Under the pieces are notes generated by a model. The model searched no databases. It saw nothing but the letters and a program-made list of their open reading frames with translations, and was not told the origin of the DNA. Shown one piece after another: positions 35,426 through 45,269 of a stretch of DNA of 64,000 bases; position 1 is the first letter of the stretch; the number at the start of each line of letters is the position of its first letter. Origin of the DNA: Loripinus fragilis (Eukaryota > Mollusca > Bivalvia > Lucinida > Lucinidae); contig OZ026525.1 of the NCBI GenBank assembly GCA_964019695.1, positions 85,880,279 through 85,944,278 on the forward strand, read 5' to 3'. The position numbers and the translations under genes are program-made.

Positions 35426-35936
35426 TTCTATGTAATTGTTAAAGTTAACTGGTAAAACATTTACTATAAATGAGCTCATATAAAATTAGAACGCACGCCT
35501 GTCGTTGAAACAATTTTAACCAACTAATACCGCATTTGCATAAAGTATACATTGTTCCTAGCCACTTCAATTTGCGTAAACGTTAAAATTTAGGGGATAA
35601 ATGCATTCAACACTTTCACCTGGTAAGTATTATTCTCCGTTTGACAGGCGAAACATCTGACCATAAAATCGCCAAGATGCCTAGATAATTAAAAAATGCA
35701 TATGTTTCGGCTTTTAAATGCAGTTTTTAAAATTACATGTCAAAACAAAGTGTCAGTTTAGACAGCGACGTTAAATAACAACCATTATAAATTGCTTTTG
35801 TTAAGTACAGAGTATACCTATCGCATTCCTTATAGATACCAGCCTTGAACTAGATATAAATACCATTTTTACTTGCAATACAACACTCAGTACCAGTACG
35901 TCTGTATCTGGTGACCAAATAATGTCACCGGTGGTG
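35426..35936. other. Non-coding, no recognised feature
   Basis: AT-rich intronic sequence with no repeat or exon that I could identify. Confidence 0.5.
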
Positions 35937-36085
35937 CCAAGTAAAGAAGAAGGCAACGATCAGGAATCGACACAATCGAATACCACATCTGACCCAGGAC
36001 ACCATATGGGAAAGTAACAAAAACACAAGAAAATATCAACAGCGCGAAGAGGCCAACCCTTTCTCAGCAGGTGATCACAGGGATA
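35937..36085 (-). mobile_element. Naiad 3' fragment (family A, minus strand)
   Basis: Its complement matches the family A 3' end: agtaaagaag, atcaggaatcgacacaatcg, acctgac-like text (catctgacccaggac), catatgggaaagt, and gaggccaaccctttctcagc, then aggtgatcaca. It is more diverged than the copy at 44308 and lies about 100 bases from the splice donor of exon 2 (36181). Confidence 0.8.
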
Positions 36086-36180
36086 CAAGGAACAGACCAA
36101 TCAGTATAGCAAAGACAAACACAAATAACAAAAAAACATGTAAAAAGATGTGCTTCTTTATATGCAATGTGTATACTTAC

Positions 36181-36336
36181 TTTTTGAATTTCTGTCAAAG
36201 CAAGTTGTGCGCTTTGAATTTTTTTCATACTTGGATCAGTTAGTAGATCGATCATTGCCTGTGTATGCATATTGTATTCTGAAGCTGACAGTTTCATATT
36301 CGATGTATGCATGACATCGTTGCGAGCGTTGCGTAC
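36181..36336 (-). CDS. Coding exon 2 of CXorf38/DUF4559-like gene (HEPN-like motif)
   Basis: A 156-bp minus-strand exon, 52 codons, phase 0 at both ends. The acceptor is attttttcag and the donor is gtaagtatac. The translation starts VRNARNDVMHTSNMKLSASE and ends LTEIQK. The R-N-D-V-M-H string is an R-x4-H motif of the kind that marks HEPN nucleotide-binding/RNase domains, and the following H-T/S-S-x-M-K context resembles the CXorf38 family, where a similar RN..MH..MK stretch occurs. Exon 1 ends in phase 0 with ...SLLDK, so the join yields a continuous helix leading into the motif. I infer a cytosolic protein of unknown biochemical role. An RNase activity would need both the R and H, which are present. 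Confidence 0.85.
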
Positions 36337-36464
36337 CTGAAAAAATATTGCGTCAGAACTTTCAATCATAAAGAGATTGTAAGAAATGCAGAGAAAACGT
36401 TAAATAATTAAAAGAAGTAGCTATATTAAGTTAACATATGTTAAAAAGTAATAAGAGACTTATC

Positions 36465-36565
36465 TTAATATTGTGGTGTGGCTGTCTGAATGATGTGTCT
36501 CTTCCTCATGGTGCCGTGTGGTGGTCTACAGTCTATGATTGAGATATTTCCTGATCATTTACACT
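36465..36565 (+). mobile_element. Naiad family B 3' tag
   Basis: Matches the family B terminus (gtctcttcctcatggtgccg, ggtctacagtctatgattga, gatatttcctgatcat) seen complete at 56930 on the minus strand and at 55390 on the plus strand. Confidence 0.65.
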
Positions 36566-36609
36566 TCCTGTTTACGTGTGTATTGTATTGAGAAGTTCTG
36601 AACGATTTT

Positions 36610-37170
36610 CTTTAATTACAGCTGTAAATGAGCCTAAACCGCTTACCTGAAGTGTTCATGGTTTCAGAGATAAAGTTTTCAATATGGACCTGTGGGAGCA
36701 AATGATCAGAATGGGGTGGCCAGTTTTGGGCCCCAGGGGCTTGATTGACAGGGTTCACGAAGGGGAATACTAAAGTATGCAACATACCTAATATATGAGC
36801 TGAGAGCCTCATGGCTTTAGAGAATTTTCTGTAAGTGTTTTCAATTATAAATCTACGAGAGCTAAAGACAATCGGGCGTGACCAATATTGATCCCAGGGG
36901 TATGTTTGGCAGAACGTATGCAGGGGATCGCTAGGCATTGCCTCATACGTAATATATAAGCTGTAAGCCTAATGGTTTCAGAGAAAAAAGATTTTTAAAG
37001 TTGTTTTTCCATGATAGGTTTGGAAACTCTTGATCACAGGTGGACTTCTAAGCATTTTTCTGTTGAAACACGAGGAATGGCGCTTTGAATTATGTGTGTG
37101 GAAACTTAAGCACCAAGTACATTGTATATAAACGGTAAAACTATATGACCGGGGCGAGTTTGAGCTGCCC
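36610..37170. repeat. Relative of the ~165-bp repeat
   Basis: Two to three diverged units contain ggggcttgattgacag, catacctaatatatgagctg, cctcatggctttagag and ccaggggtatgtttgg. Spacing is near 170 bases. The minus-strand frames across it are not coding. Confidence 0.6.
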
Positions 37171-38095
37171 ATAAACATGTACTAGAATTTAATTTGTCTG
37201 TGCCTTATATAGTACTATTTTCAAAAGCATCGACCAGCTATTCAAAGTCTATGCAGAATACTAAGACATCGTATATTTCGGCGCATAAGTCTTTAAATGC
37301 CTTGAATGGCTGTAAAACAAAAAAGCATCATAGTCTACCCATTTATTTCCTATGCTCAATGTGTCTCTAACTGTTTACTGAGTTTCGGGTTTATGGACAA
37401 AATCCTTATTTTTATTTCTTTTCTTCAAAAGCTTCGCAATAAAAAGCTTTGGCAAACCACTGCGACTATAAGGGTTCCTTCAGCAGTCAGAAACGGCGTG
37501 AAAGCAGATAAATGCCTACTTGTCATATTTAAGTTTTGAAAACTTATACATAATGTTTGTATTTGTAGGCATATGTCTTTACATTTGTTTTATTAGTCCC
37601 CTTTGGGTCGAAGACCGTTTTGGGTACCAGATGTTCGTTTGATTCTTTCCGTGCGTCCTTAATGCTGCACTCATGAGTTCGTCCCGGGAAGGATGAGCCA
37701 AATTCATTTTAACTTCACATGATGATTAACCATAGCATAAAAGTGTGTCACGCACAACATTTAGCAACCTACGCCAAGGTCGAGGTCACATTCTTTGAAG
37801 TTGTTACCCTCAGAATTTCATGTCCAGTCGATACATTCTTCAAGGTTAGACCAAACATAACAACTTTACACGATTCTTATCCATAGCATGATGATTTGTC
37901 ATGCATAACCAGTCCTAAAGAAAAATCTGCCGGTTTTGGGTTGGTAAAATTAAGCATGAGGGTCCCATTGACTTTTAAGCCGATCACCCGATATTTCCCA
38001 GCACCTTTAAGGACCACAATAAAAAGTTACACACCAACGTTCAAAGCTATATGTGCAATCATTTAAAACAAGACCTTTACTCTACATAAACCCAA
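37171..38095. other. Non-coding, with a partial dispersed repeat
   Basis: The stretch near 37595-37900 (tcccctttgggtcgaagacc, aaggtcgaggtcaca) resembles the start of another dispersed repeat family. The short frame at 37306-37539 has no recognisable features. Confidence 0.45.
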
Positions 38096-38099
38096 ATAA

Positions 38100-38710
38100 A
38101 CATGTGAACCACGGGGCGGGAGTACTTTCGGCCCCAGGGCTCTAAAATGAACAAACTTGGAATATTACTGTTAGGCGATGCTATATACCAAATATCAATT
38201 ACATAGGCTATGGGGTTTCAAACAAGAATACGTTTTTATATCCTTCCTCCAATATAAATATTCAGAAAAAAACGGATCTTGAAGAAACAGAGAGAACCTT
38301 CAATATTGGAGAGCAGCAGCCTGAAACTCGGTTTTATTCAGTCTGTTCTTGCGAATTAATGGAAAGTGCTAGAATTCTCACCTAACACCAGCTTAAGCAG
38401 TATTCTGCTTTCATTCAGAATCAAATATTCCTGAAAGACCCAGAATAAAACAAGGTCATTTTTTGTCCTGTGGGATGGGGACATAACTTGAACAAACTTG
38501 GTAGTGTCAACTAGATGATGCTACATATATACATATGTACACAAACATTATCATTAAAGAGGGTCATATAAGCATCATTCTTGTCAAGTATGGTAAAACA
38601 AATACAGAGAGATGACCATTGAAGCAATAATTTAAGACGCTAGACGTACGTCGGACATCCAACGATCGCAACAGCTCCTCTTGAGCCTTTGGCTCAGGTG
38701 AGCTAAAATG
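38100..38710. repeat. Partial copies of the ~165-bp repeat with its terminus
   Basis: Units show catgtgaaccacggggcggg, aacaaacttgga, accaaatatcaat and gggtttcaaacaag. The end at 38660-38706 (tgagcctttggctcaggtga, then gctaaaa) is the same hairpin terminus found at 35390-35425. An unrelated ~180-bp insertion (about 38265-38445) splits the copy. Confidence 0.7.
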
Positions 38711-39095
38711 GAGGGGCGGCAAAACTTAAAACTGCAAAACGTACACAGTTAATGTATTTCTGATCCTTTTAAGGTCATCATGAAGTTGGTGTTGGATAAA
38801 TCGGAGGCAATATCCAGCCCTGTCAGTTAGCCAAATTTGTTCGCTAGTGACTGGCAACTTCTATTTCTTTGAATCAGGGTAAAGGGGACAAGATAGTATT
38901 TTCATGACCAATTGTAATCGAAAGAAAGTGTCAGACGTGGATCCTAGAGGTGGAATGTGGAGTCTATTGCATTCCCAGTAAGCTGCTAGCATCGAGCTAT
39001 TGCACCCGGTAAGGCGACCCGATGCTAGACTTAAATCGAAAAATAAAACAAAGAGTGCTGTTTCCCCTGAGTGCAAAAGCGTCTATAATTTGTAA
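38711..39095. other. Non-coding, no recognised feature
   Basis: No exon or repeat was identified on either strand. Confidence 0.45.
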
Positions 39096-39099
39096 TACA

Positions 39100-39350
39100 C
39101 CGTAGTTGGTAGCGAGTTCGACTGCATATCCAGGGACCGCAAGTTCGATTCAGGGCTGGCCCGGTTCGACACTTTCTTGGAGAATGATCATGGAATAACA
39201 TCTACGGCCCCGGCCAGCATTCAATTTTGAGCCACTATAGGCCTTCCAGTGAAGCGGGATTCGGGTGGCGTTATGCTGGCGGGCCAATAGCGGCCCAATT
39301 TTACGTGATTTCTGTGATATTCTCCTCCTTTCCCAGATTCAAAAAGGGGT
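39100..39350 (+). repeat. Probable tRNA-derived SINE
   Basis: The head has tagttggtagcgagttcgac and caagttcgattcagggc, which resemble pol III A and B boxes. A body with ggaataacatctacggcccc, tgagccactataggccttcc and ggcgttatgctggcgggcc follows. The sequence is more GC-rich than its surroundings. Confidence 0.55.
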
Positions 39351-39530
39351 GTCAATGCCAGTTACAAGTGAAAGTATAACACAAAGTACTGGTTATCCGC
39401 CTTGTGAAGCTTGTCCAGAAAAAAAATGTGGATATTAGAAATGACCGTCTCGGCATGAGAATAGCTGTTGACTGGGACATAAAACCGCAAACAATACAAA
39501 AAATTACCGCATACTCGCTTGAATGCAAGG

Positions 39531-39572
39531 TCACACACACACGCACGCAGGCGCGCACACACGCACGCAGTT
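39531..39572. repeat. CA/GCAC microsatellite
   Basis: A run of cacacacacgcacgcag and similar repeats. The cysteine/valine-rich frames across it are spurious. Confidence 0.9.
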
Positions 39573-40316
39573 TCTGAGATAAACTCCTCCACTTTAAATT
39601 GTAGAAGAGTCTATGTATTAAAAAGGGGTGTTTGACAAATTCTGATAAAAAAAGCAAAATGATTAAGCAAGATGAGGTGGCTTGTGAGCCATATCATCTG
39701 GATCTACACTGTTTTGTCGGACCATCTTTACAGGTATGTAGTGTTGAATGGGTTAACGAAGGCTTTACGACTGCCTCTGAACCGTCGTAAAATTTAGACA
39801 GTTTAACGAAGATGCATCAACTGTTCGTTCGATTCAGTGCGTTCTTGTTAATCAATTTTTGCTAACGTGGGCTTAACGATGATGTAACGAAACGAAATTT
39901 GGCCTAACGAAGCTTCTTGTTGCCCACCCTTGGAAGCTCACGAACTAATAACGTCACAGTGATTTTGTTACCTGCGCATCCTGCATCTTTTGCGCATAAG
40001 TTTTTATTTCAGCGAGTCCTGGCGAGTCCTGGGATGCAATCGTTTTGCAGACTGGTCATTAAAAATAGTGTTATGGACTCAAAAGATTGCAGTTGGGACT
40101 CATTGATATTGGAAACAGCGAGTCCCAGGACCCATAAGCCCAAAATTGTAAATGAATCACTGACGTCATTAATAAGCCTACGTATTACAAAGCAGTAGAT
40201 AGTTTTATTCTGGTTTCAAACTGTTTTTAGATAAAACACAATTATGTTTTCAAGGCGCAGATTAATAAAGTGTTTTCATGCTGTTTTTTTTTTGCTTTTT
40301 TTCTTCTTTCTAAAAA
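39573..40316. other. Non-coding, intron 1 sequence
   Basis: It includes a fragment of the palindromic dispersed repeat near 39690-39740 (tcatctggatctacactg) and a cluster of gttaacgaagg-like phrases at 39750-39915. No exon is visible. Sequence adjoining the donor at 40325 is pyrimidine-rich on the plus strand. Confidence 0.5.
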
Positions 40317-40325
40317 TTAACATAC

Positions 40326-40814
40326 CTTGTCTAACAATGAAGGGTCATATATATGATTTTTTGGAACCCGGCAATGTGAGATGAAGTTGATTATCCCACT
40401 AAGGTCTGTTTGGCAAGGACTTGTCTGCGCTGGTTGTTGTCCCGGGTTCATAAATAACTTTGCCATCTCCCAGGGTTGACTGCGCCATTTCGCAACATCC
40501 GTGTTGGCCAGATGGCAGTATTTTGGATTTATGCTTTCCTGAATAACTGCATTGACGAAGTTTTGACAGTATACATCGGAGCATACTATTCTTGGTTGTG
40601 ACTTGGTTATATGGATACATGACCTACTTAGGGAATGTCCAGGATTGGTTGGTATGCTGGTCAGATTAGGATTAGCCAGTACAATTCTGTGTAATTCATT
40701 ACTCTCATTGCCAGCAAATTCCTCCAGGCCTTCTTTAGTGTGAATTATACAAAGACCTGCCTTCACCCAGTTTATATAGGCAGAGTCTTGAAGGCGAGTT
40801 TTTAGACTACACAT
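40326..40814 (-). CDS. Coding exon 1 of CXorf38/DUF4559-like gene
   Basis: This is 489 bp, 163 codons, on the minus strand. I start at the first ATG (40814-40812), giving MCSLKTRLQDSAYINWVKAG; an upstream in-frame TTG could extend the frame but is not a normal animal start. The exon ends ...DPSLLDK at a gtatgt donor (40325). Family-like features are an N-terminal Y-x-N-W-V-K-A-G stretch, scattered Cys/His (C-S-D-V-Y-C, Y-C-H), and a W-R-S-Q-P-W-E-M-A-K-L-F-M block near residue 115, the most diagnostic match to CXorf38/DUF4559 proteins as I remember them. It joins in phase with the exon at 36181-36336. CXorf38-type proteins have no established reaction. In bivalves such HEPN-bearing genes are often in expanded families, but that is background, not seen here. 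The ~70-bp minisatellite begins only about 110 bases upstream. Confidence 0.85.
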
Positions 40815-40924
40815 GCTTGTAGCGGCCAACAGAACACCTTTATTTCTACGTCAGGATAAGCAATCTACATATTCATACACATATATTAATTGTTACCTCA
40901 CGTTCATGTTTATTTCAATCGAAA

Positions 40925-41750
40925 ACATCGATATGTGCTGTAAATTCCAGAAAGAGTACCGATAGTTATTTCTTTTCTAGAAAATATTACAAATGTATTG
41001 CCTAGATTGCCTTCCAATACGTTCCATGCCAACATTAATTTTTGCCAGATAATACTGAAAGTATATTGCCAAGATTGTCTTCTAATATGTTCCATGTCAA
41101 GGTTATTTCTTTTGCCAGAAAATAGTGCAAATGTATTGCTTAGATTGTCTTTCAATATGTTCCATATCAAGGTTATTGCTTTTGTCAGAAAATATTGTAA
41201 GTGTATTGTCTGATTGTCTTTCAATGTGTTCTATGTCAAGGTTATTTATTTTGCTGGAAAATATTGTAAGTGTATTGTCTGATTGTCTTTCAATATGTTC
41301 CATTCCAAGTTTATTTTTTTGTCAGAAAATACTGTAAGTGTATTGCCTAGATTGTCTTTCAATATGTTCCACGTCAAGGTCATTTCTTTTGCCGGAAAAT
41401 ATTGTAAGTGTATTGTCTAGATTGTCTTTCAATGTTTTCCATGTCAAAGTTATTTCTTTTGCTGGAAAATTCTGAAAATGTATTGTCTAGATTTTCTACA
41501 ATATGTTCCATGTCAAAGTTTTTTTTTTCTTTTTCATGAAAATTCTGCAAATGTTTTGCCCATCTCGTCTTAAAATTGGTTCCATGTCAAGGTTGTTTTT
41601 TTTGCCAGAAAACAGAAAATACTGTAAATGTATTGTCTACATTGTCTTTCAATATGTTCCATGTCAAGACTATTTCTTTGCCAGAAAATATTGTAAGTGT
41701 ATTGCCTAGATTGTCATTCAATAGGTTCCATGTCAAGATAGTTCTGCATC
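40925..41750. repeat. Minisatellite, ~70-bp unit, about 12 copies
   Basis: The unit has tattgcctagattgtctttc, aatatgttccatgtcaaggt, tatttcttttgccagaaaat and attgtaagtg. Some units lack a few bases (tgtattgtctgattgtc), giving ~62-bp variants. It lies just upstream of the first coding exon of the minus-strand gene, so it could sit in its 5' UTR or promoter region. Frames on both strands translate the repeat and are not genes. Confidence 0.93.
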
Positions 41751-41942
41751 TTTGTCTTCTCAAATCTGAAAGAAAACAAAAAGAATATATGTGTCTAGAA
41801 GTGAGAAAACATCTCTTCCAGATTTGAAAACCACAAGGGCACAGACCAGCCTGCGCATTCGTGCAGTATGACCAGCACCTTTGCCATTCGCTTATTATCA
41901 CCTGAGTACGCATCAGTTGACATTCAGGGATGAGGCATCGAC

Positions 41943-42003
41943 AGTGTTTGTAACAATCAACAATGGATCAACAATAACAGAACCACAGCCTTAGAACGGA
42001 CAG
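41943..42003 (-). mobile_element. Naiad family B UTR fragment
   Basis: aacaataacagaaccacagc, cttagaacggacagtagcct matches the complement-side sequence at 57135-57200. The element's 3' end is not present, so this is an internal fragment or a separate small repeat used in that UTR. Confidence 0.5.
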
Positions 42004-42011
42004 TAGCCTAA

Positions 42012-42202
42012 GCCTAAGTATCTTGTTGTTCTTTTCGTACTTGGAAAACGGTTCTTCTGCTGACCCCAGTTGCCTGAACAGTCTGTTGAATATATGATGA
42101 GCTGTCCCGCCCTGAGTGTTTCTCGAAATAGTTTGAAACATTAGCTATGAGAAATTTGTCTTTAGATTTTAAATGTTTTAAAGATTTATCAGTAGACATC
42201 AC
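42012..42202 (-). pseudogene. Fragment with transposase-like helix-turn-helix
   Basis: On the minus strand a 62-residue frame reads MMSTDKSLKHLKSKDKFLI, then NVSNYFEKHSG, a short gap, and YIQQTVQATGVSRRTVFQVR. The last part has the A-T-G-V-S-R-R-T-V spacing of a DNA-binding helix-turn-helix as found at the N-terminus of DDE transposases and some DNA-binding proteins. It stops at TAG directly where the repeat fragment at 42003 starts, so it is either a truncated element or an exon whose borders I cannot see. The family is not determined. Confidence 0.45.
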
Positions 42203-42221
42203 AGTTCCAAACTAATATGCG

Positions 42222-42460
42222 CTGTGGCATGTGATTTCCAACAATGTGGCACTTTGACAAGTGTAGACTCAGATAAGCCTGTGCAGCCTCCTTTTAAGCT
42301 TAGAAACTCCAAATGATCTGCAGTCAGTAGCTTAAGAGTCATATAATACTCAAACGGCTAGCACAGGCTCTGATCAGACTGCGCATATGATACGCGCAAG
42401 CTGGTCTGAGCCTTTGTAGGTCGAACATGCCACATTGTTGGAAATCTCATGTCGCGGCTC
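42222..42460. repeat. Inverted-repeat element, ~240 bp
   Basis: The left arm has gatttccaacaatgtggca (42232-42250). The right arm has tgccacattgttggaaatc (about 42429-42447). Between them lies a tRNA-like or dispersed repeat segment, ctgatcagactgcgcatatg and gcgcaagctggtctgagcc. It resembles a small MITE and carries sequence related to the 71-bp satellite unit. Confidence 0.7.
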
Positions 42461-42579
42461 AAATAATGTTTTAAAATGAATTCTATTACATTTACTTTTA
42501 TACGCAAGTCTTGTAAAAATCGTGTAAGTCATAATCATGATTTATGATAAAAATTGAAAATATTTTTGCTAAAATATAC

Positions 42580-42655
42580 TGTATGTCGTGAGACTCGAAC
42601 CCGCGATCTCGACCTTGACAGCTATACGCTCTATCCAAAAGGGCTAAGCAGGACA
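42580..42655 (-). repeat. tRNA-like pol III relic
   Basis: The minus strand reads tagcccttttggatagagcg, then gatcgcgggttcgagtctca. The last part is a good B box (GGTTCGAGTC) and the first is A-box-like. It cannot be folded into a clean functional tRNA by eye. Confidence 0.55.
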
Positions 42656-42884
42656 GTGACGGATAAAGGATTAGAAATACATCACTCTGAAATCAATACT
42701 TTTCATAATGTTTGCAAATCTAAAATTAGTTTTACGGAGTTATACGAGTTTATACGGCATATTCATGAGTGCCAGTTTAACCTTGTTTATCTATATTTTA
42801 ACTCACTATTTTTAGAAAAAAAACATGCATTTTATTACATCTAAAATATTATATGCAAAAACCAATCACAATGAGAACTCGTAG

Positions 42885-42955
42885 CATAGTGGATGGATCG
42901 CTTGACCACTGTCATGGAGCTTGCGAGGTCGAATCCTGTCACGGTACCTTGTTTC
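42885..42955 (+). repeat. tRNA-like pol III relic
   Basis: ctcgtagcatagtggatgga and gcgaggtcgaatcctgtcac resemble degenerate A and B boxes. It is followed by a T-rich tract (42953-43010) that could terminate pol III. Confidence 0.5.
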
Positions 42956-43279
42956 TTTTTTGTTTTTTTTTGTTTGTTTTTTTTGTTTTGTTTTTATTTT
43001 TCTTTTCGATTTTATACTTTTATTAATTGATTTATTTATTTGTAGATATGATTCATAATCATTTCCAAACCATTTCCGTTGCTATCGCTATAATGACTGC
43101 AATCAATGCATACCCTATTGAGTTGATGTATTCAGTGGCATCTCGCATATGCGTTACTTGTTTGATACAGGTAATGTCCCATTTGATGGACACTTTGTAT
43201 AAATGTAAAACTGTTTTCCAATCATGCTTAAAGAATACATGTGGAAATATGAAACAATAAAAATGAAGAAAAATGAATG

Positions 43280-43330
43280 AAGGCATTGGTGGGATTTGAA
43301 CCTGCGCATGATGGAAAATATATGAACCAG
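43280..43330 (-). repeat. tRNA-like fragment
   Basis: ggtgggatttgaacctgcgc is the complement of a B-box/T-arm sequence. Only the 3' half of a tRNA-like unit is present. Confidence 0.4.
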
Positions 43331-43845
43331 CCAATATAATACTGCGAGTTCATAATAAGCATTCATCCAAGTATACACTACAGAAGAACAGCTTCCCTTC
43401 TTCGTTTAGTAGTGATAATATTTATTAAAAAAAATACGTCAAGATTAAAGCAGTGACGAACCGCAAATTTCACACTTCACACATTTATAAAACTATCCCA
43501 AATATGCTGCATTTTGCATTCGATTCCAATTCTTCACATGCATGTCTAAATGGTTTTATTTAAAGTATAAACTTGTTTTATCTTTGCTTGGCAAATATGA
43601 TACTATTTTCCACCCTATTATTTACACAGAAGAACTGTTTACCTTATGTTAGAATATCCTTGCGGCTTTATTCTTGAAAAACGTCGAATCACAGTACACA
43701 ACTAAAAAACTCAACTATATCTAAAATCCATCTTGTAGTTGTACTTTGCCAAAAATTGAAATTCAAGTCAGGGAAGTAATGTTCATGTCACTTGATAAAA
43801 CGGAAGGTAGGTAGGGATACCGTCTTACCAGATCTTAGTACGAAC
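43331..43845. other. Non-coding, no recognised feature
   Basis: AT-rich. The stretch near 43570-43640 (acttgttttatctttgcttg, gcaaatatga) is repeated at about 56300-56330, indicating an old dispersed repeat. Confidence 0.45.
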
Positions 43846-43857
43846 ACACGCACGCGC

Positions 43858-43891
<34 letters not shown>
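43846..43891. repeat. CA microsatellite
   Basis: A run of (CA)n with CG interruptions at its 5' side. Confidence 0.95.
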
Positions 43892-43893
<2 letters not shown>

Positions 43894-43944
43894 TGAAGAC
43901 CAAGACCAACAGTAAGAAGTCTGGCTTTACTAGAACAGTATACC

Positions 43945-44040
43945 TGTACGTGTGTTGTGCTCCTATCCCGGAAACTGCCTTAACCCGGAACAATGATCCT
44001 AACCGGAAAATAAAACTGGTACTATCCAGGAAAAGAAAGT
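43945..44040. repeat. Dispersed repeat with reiterated atcctaaccgg
   Basis: Phrases gtgctcctatcccggaaact, gccttaacccgg and gatcctaaccgg appear here and, on the opposite strand, at 48420-48510. The two copies are inverted relative to one another, 4.4 kb apart. Confidence 0.65.
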
Positions 44041-44094
44041 TATTGATTTTGATGCATAATCTTGTGAACTATATTTAGAATTTCATTGAAAAAA

Positions 44095-44260
44095 CCTACG
44101 TCGTCACGGTCAACAACTTTTCAGTCATGTTGGGACTGGTCTTCCTGGGTTGAACCAGTATTGAAGAGCCAATAAAGTGTTTTGCTCAGTGACTCCGCCA
44201 GCAGTGAGTCTCGAACTAGCAATGCTTCGGTTCCCAGTCCAACGATCTACCTTAAAAAGT
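44095..44260 (-). mobile_element. tRNA-derived SINE, minus strand
   Basis: The head on the minus strand has cgttggactgggaaccgaag and agttcgagactcactgctgg (B-box-like). The body matches the SINEs at 47843 and 51608: acactttattggctcttcaa, tactggttcaacccaggaag and agttgttgaccgtgacg. Confidence 0.75.
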
Positions 44261-44307
44261 GTATTTGGGGGAGGGGGAATTTGAAGCATTTCGTTCGAGT
44301 TGTTTAT

Positions 44308-44460
44308 ATGTGCTTTGTGGTCACCTGCTGGGAAAGGGCTGACCTCTTGGCTCTCGTTTGTGGTGTCTTCTGTGAGTTTGTCACTTTCCCATTGGTATCC
44401 TGGGTCAGGTGTGGTACTTGATTGTATCGATTCCTGATCTTTGCACCTTTACTTACTTTG
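44308..44460 (+). mobile_element. Naiad 3' tag (family A)
   Basis: It is almost identical to 33595-33752: tatatgtgctttgtggtcac, ctgctgggaaagggctgacc, gattcctgatctttgcacc, and the cttactttg end. This low divergence makes it one of the youngest tags here. It lies between two SINE copies. Confidence 0.9.
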
Positions 44461-44464
44461 ATGT

Positions 44465-44600
44465 TTCAAATGTACATCCCAGTTAACTTGTTTTCAGAAA
44501 TGTTGGGATGTTTTCCGGGATTGAACTATTGCTAAGCAATGAGAGTGGGATTCGAACCTGCTACCTCTTCGCATCGGCAAGGCAGCGGTCCCCAAACGCA
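44465..44600 (-). mobile_element. Diverged tRNA-derived SINE, minus strand
   Basis: gttttcagaaatgttgggat, ccgggattgaactattgct and gtgggattcgaacctgctac correspond to the tail, linker and B box of the SINE at 51608, in reverse order. Confidence 0.6.
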
Positions 44601-44867
44601 TCTTTTAAATAAAACTGTGTCTCCGTAATAACTAAAACGAAGTTTACTATCGCTTGATAAAAACGCTATCATTACATGTGCAATCTACGATCATCGTTTT
44701 GTCACGCGATCGAAAGCTACATTCTATATACCCCAAAATCTTACTGTCCATCAGTCTGAGCGTCCGTCCGTTCATAATTCACAACACATCGTGTCCGCTC
44801 CTACTCCTGCATGCCTACATGTCGAATTAACTACATTAAGACGATGTGTCGCCATTAAGAACCAAGC

Positions 44868-45215
44868 TGATATCTCAAAGATCAAGGTCACAAACTGGAT
44901 TCGAAGTAAAAAATGGAACATTTTGACGTGTCTGGGCTATGAATCCATCATGCATTAATGGATTCGTTTGGCACAAAGCCCAGGTTCATATCTAACAGGT
45001 CAAGGTCACAAATTGGGTCAAATGTCAAAATGGAACGTTTTGTCGTGTTCTGGCCATCGTGCACGGATGGATTTTGATTTTTTTGCACAAATGTTCATTT
45101 TGGCGAGAAGATGTTTCACGCGCAAGATCCACATTCATGTCTCAAAAGGTCAACGTCACAATCTGGATTACAAAAGAGTTAACTTCCCACAAGTGTGTCA
45201 TATGCTCGACCCGAC
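44868..45215. repeat. ~115-bp repeat, about three diverged units
   Basis: Units show tcaaggtcacaaa(c/t)tgg, caaaatggaacgttttg, ttggcacaaagcccaggttc and catatctaacaggtcaagg. The frames across it are not coding. Confidence 0.6.
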
Positions 45216-45269
45216 CCATTCCTTTGGTTGCATTTGTCAAGTGACTGTACTTAACACTACTATCTAAGG

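Noticed and set aside
36612..36938. 108-residue minus-strand frame
   Set aside because: It lies in diverged copies of the ~165-bp repeat and lacks any recognisable domain.
39352..39657. Cysteine-rich frames on the minus strand
   Set aside because: They cross the CA/GCAC microsatellite and have no signal peptide or splice support.
40326..40829. Start of the first coding exon at the TTG at 40829
   Set aside because: TTG is not a usual start in animals and the ATG at 40814 is in the same frame, just before the conserved block.
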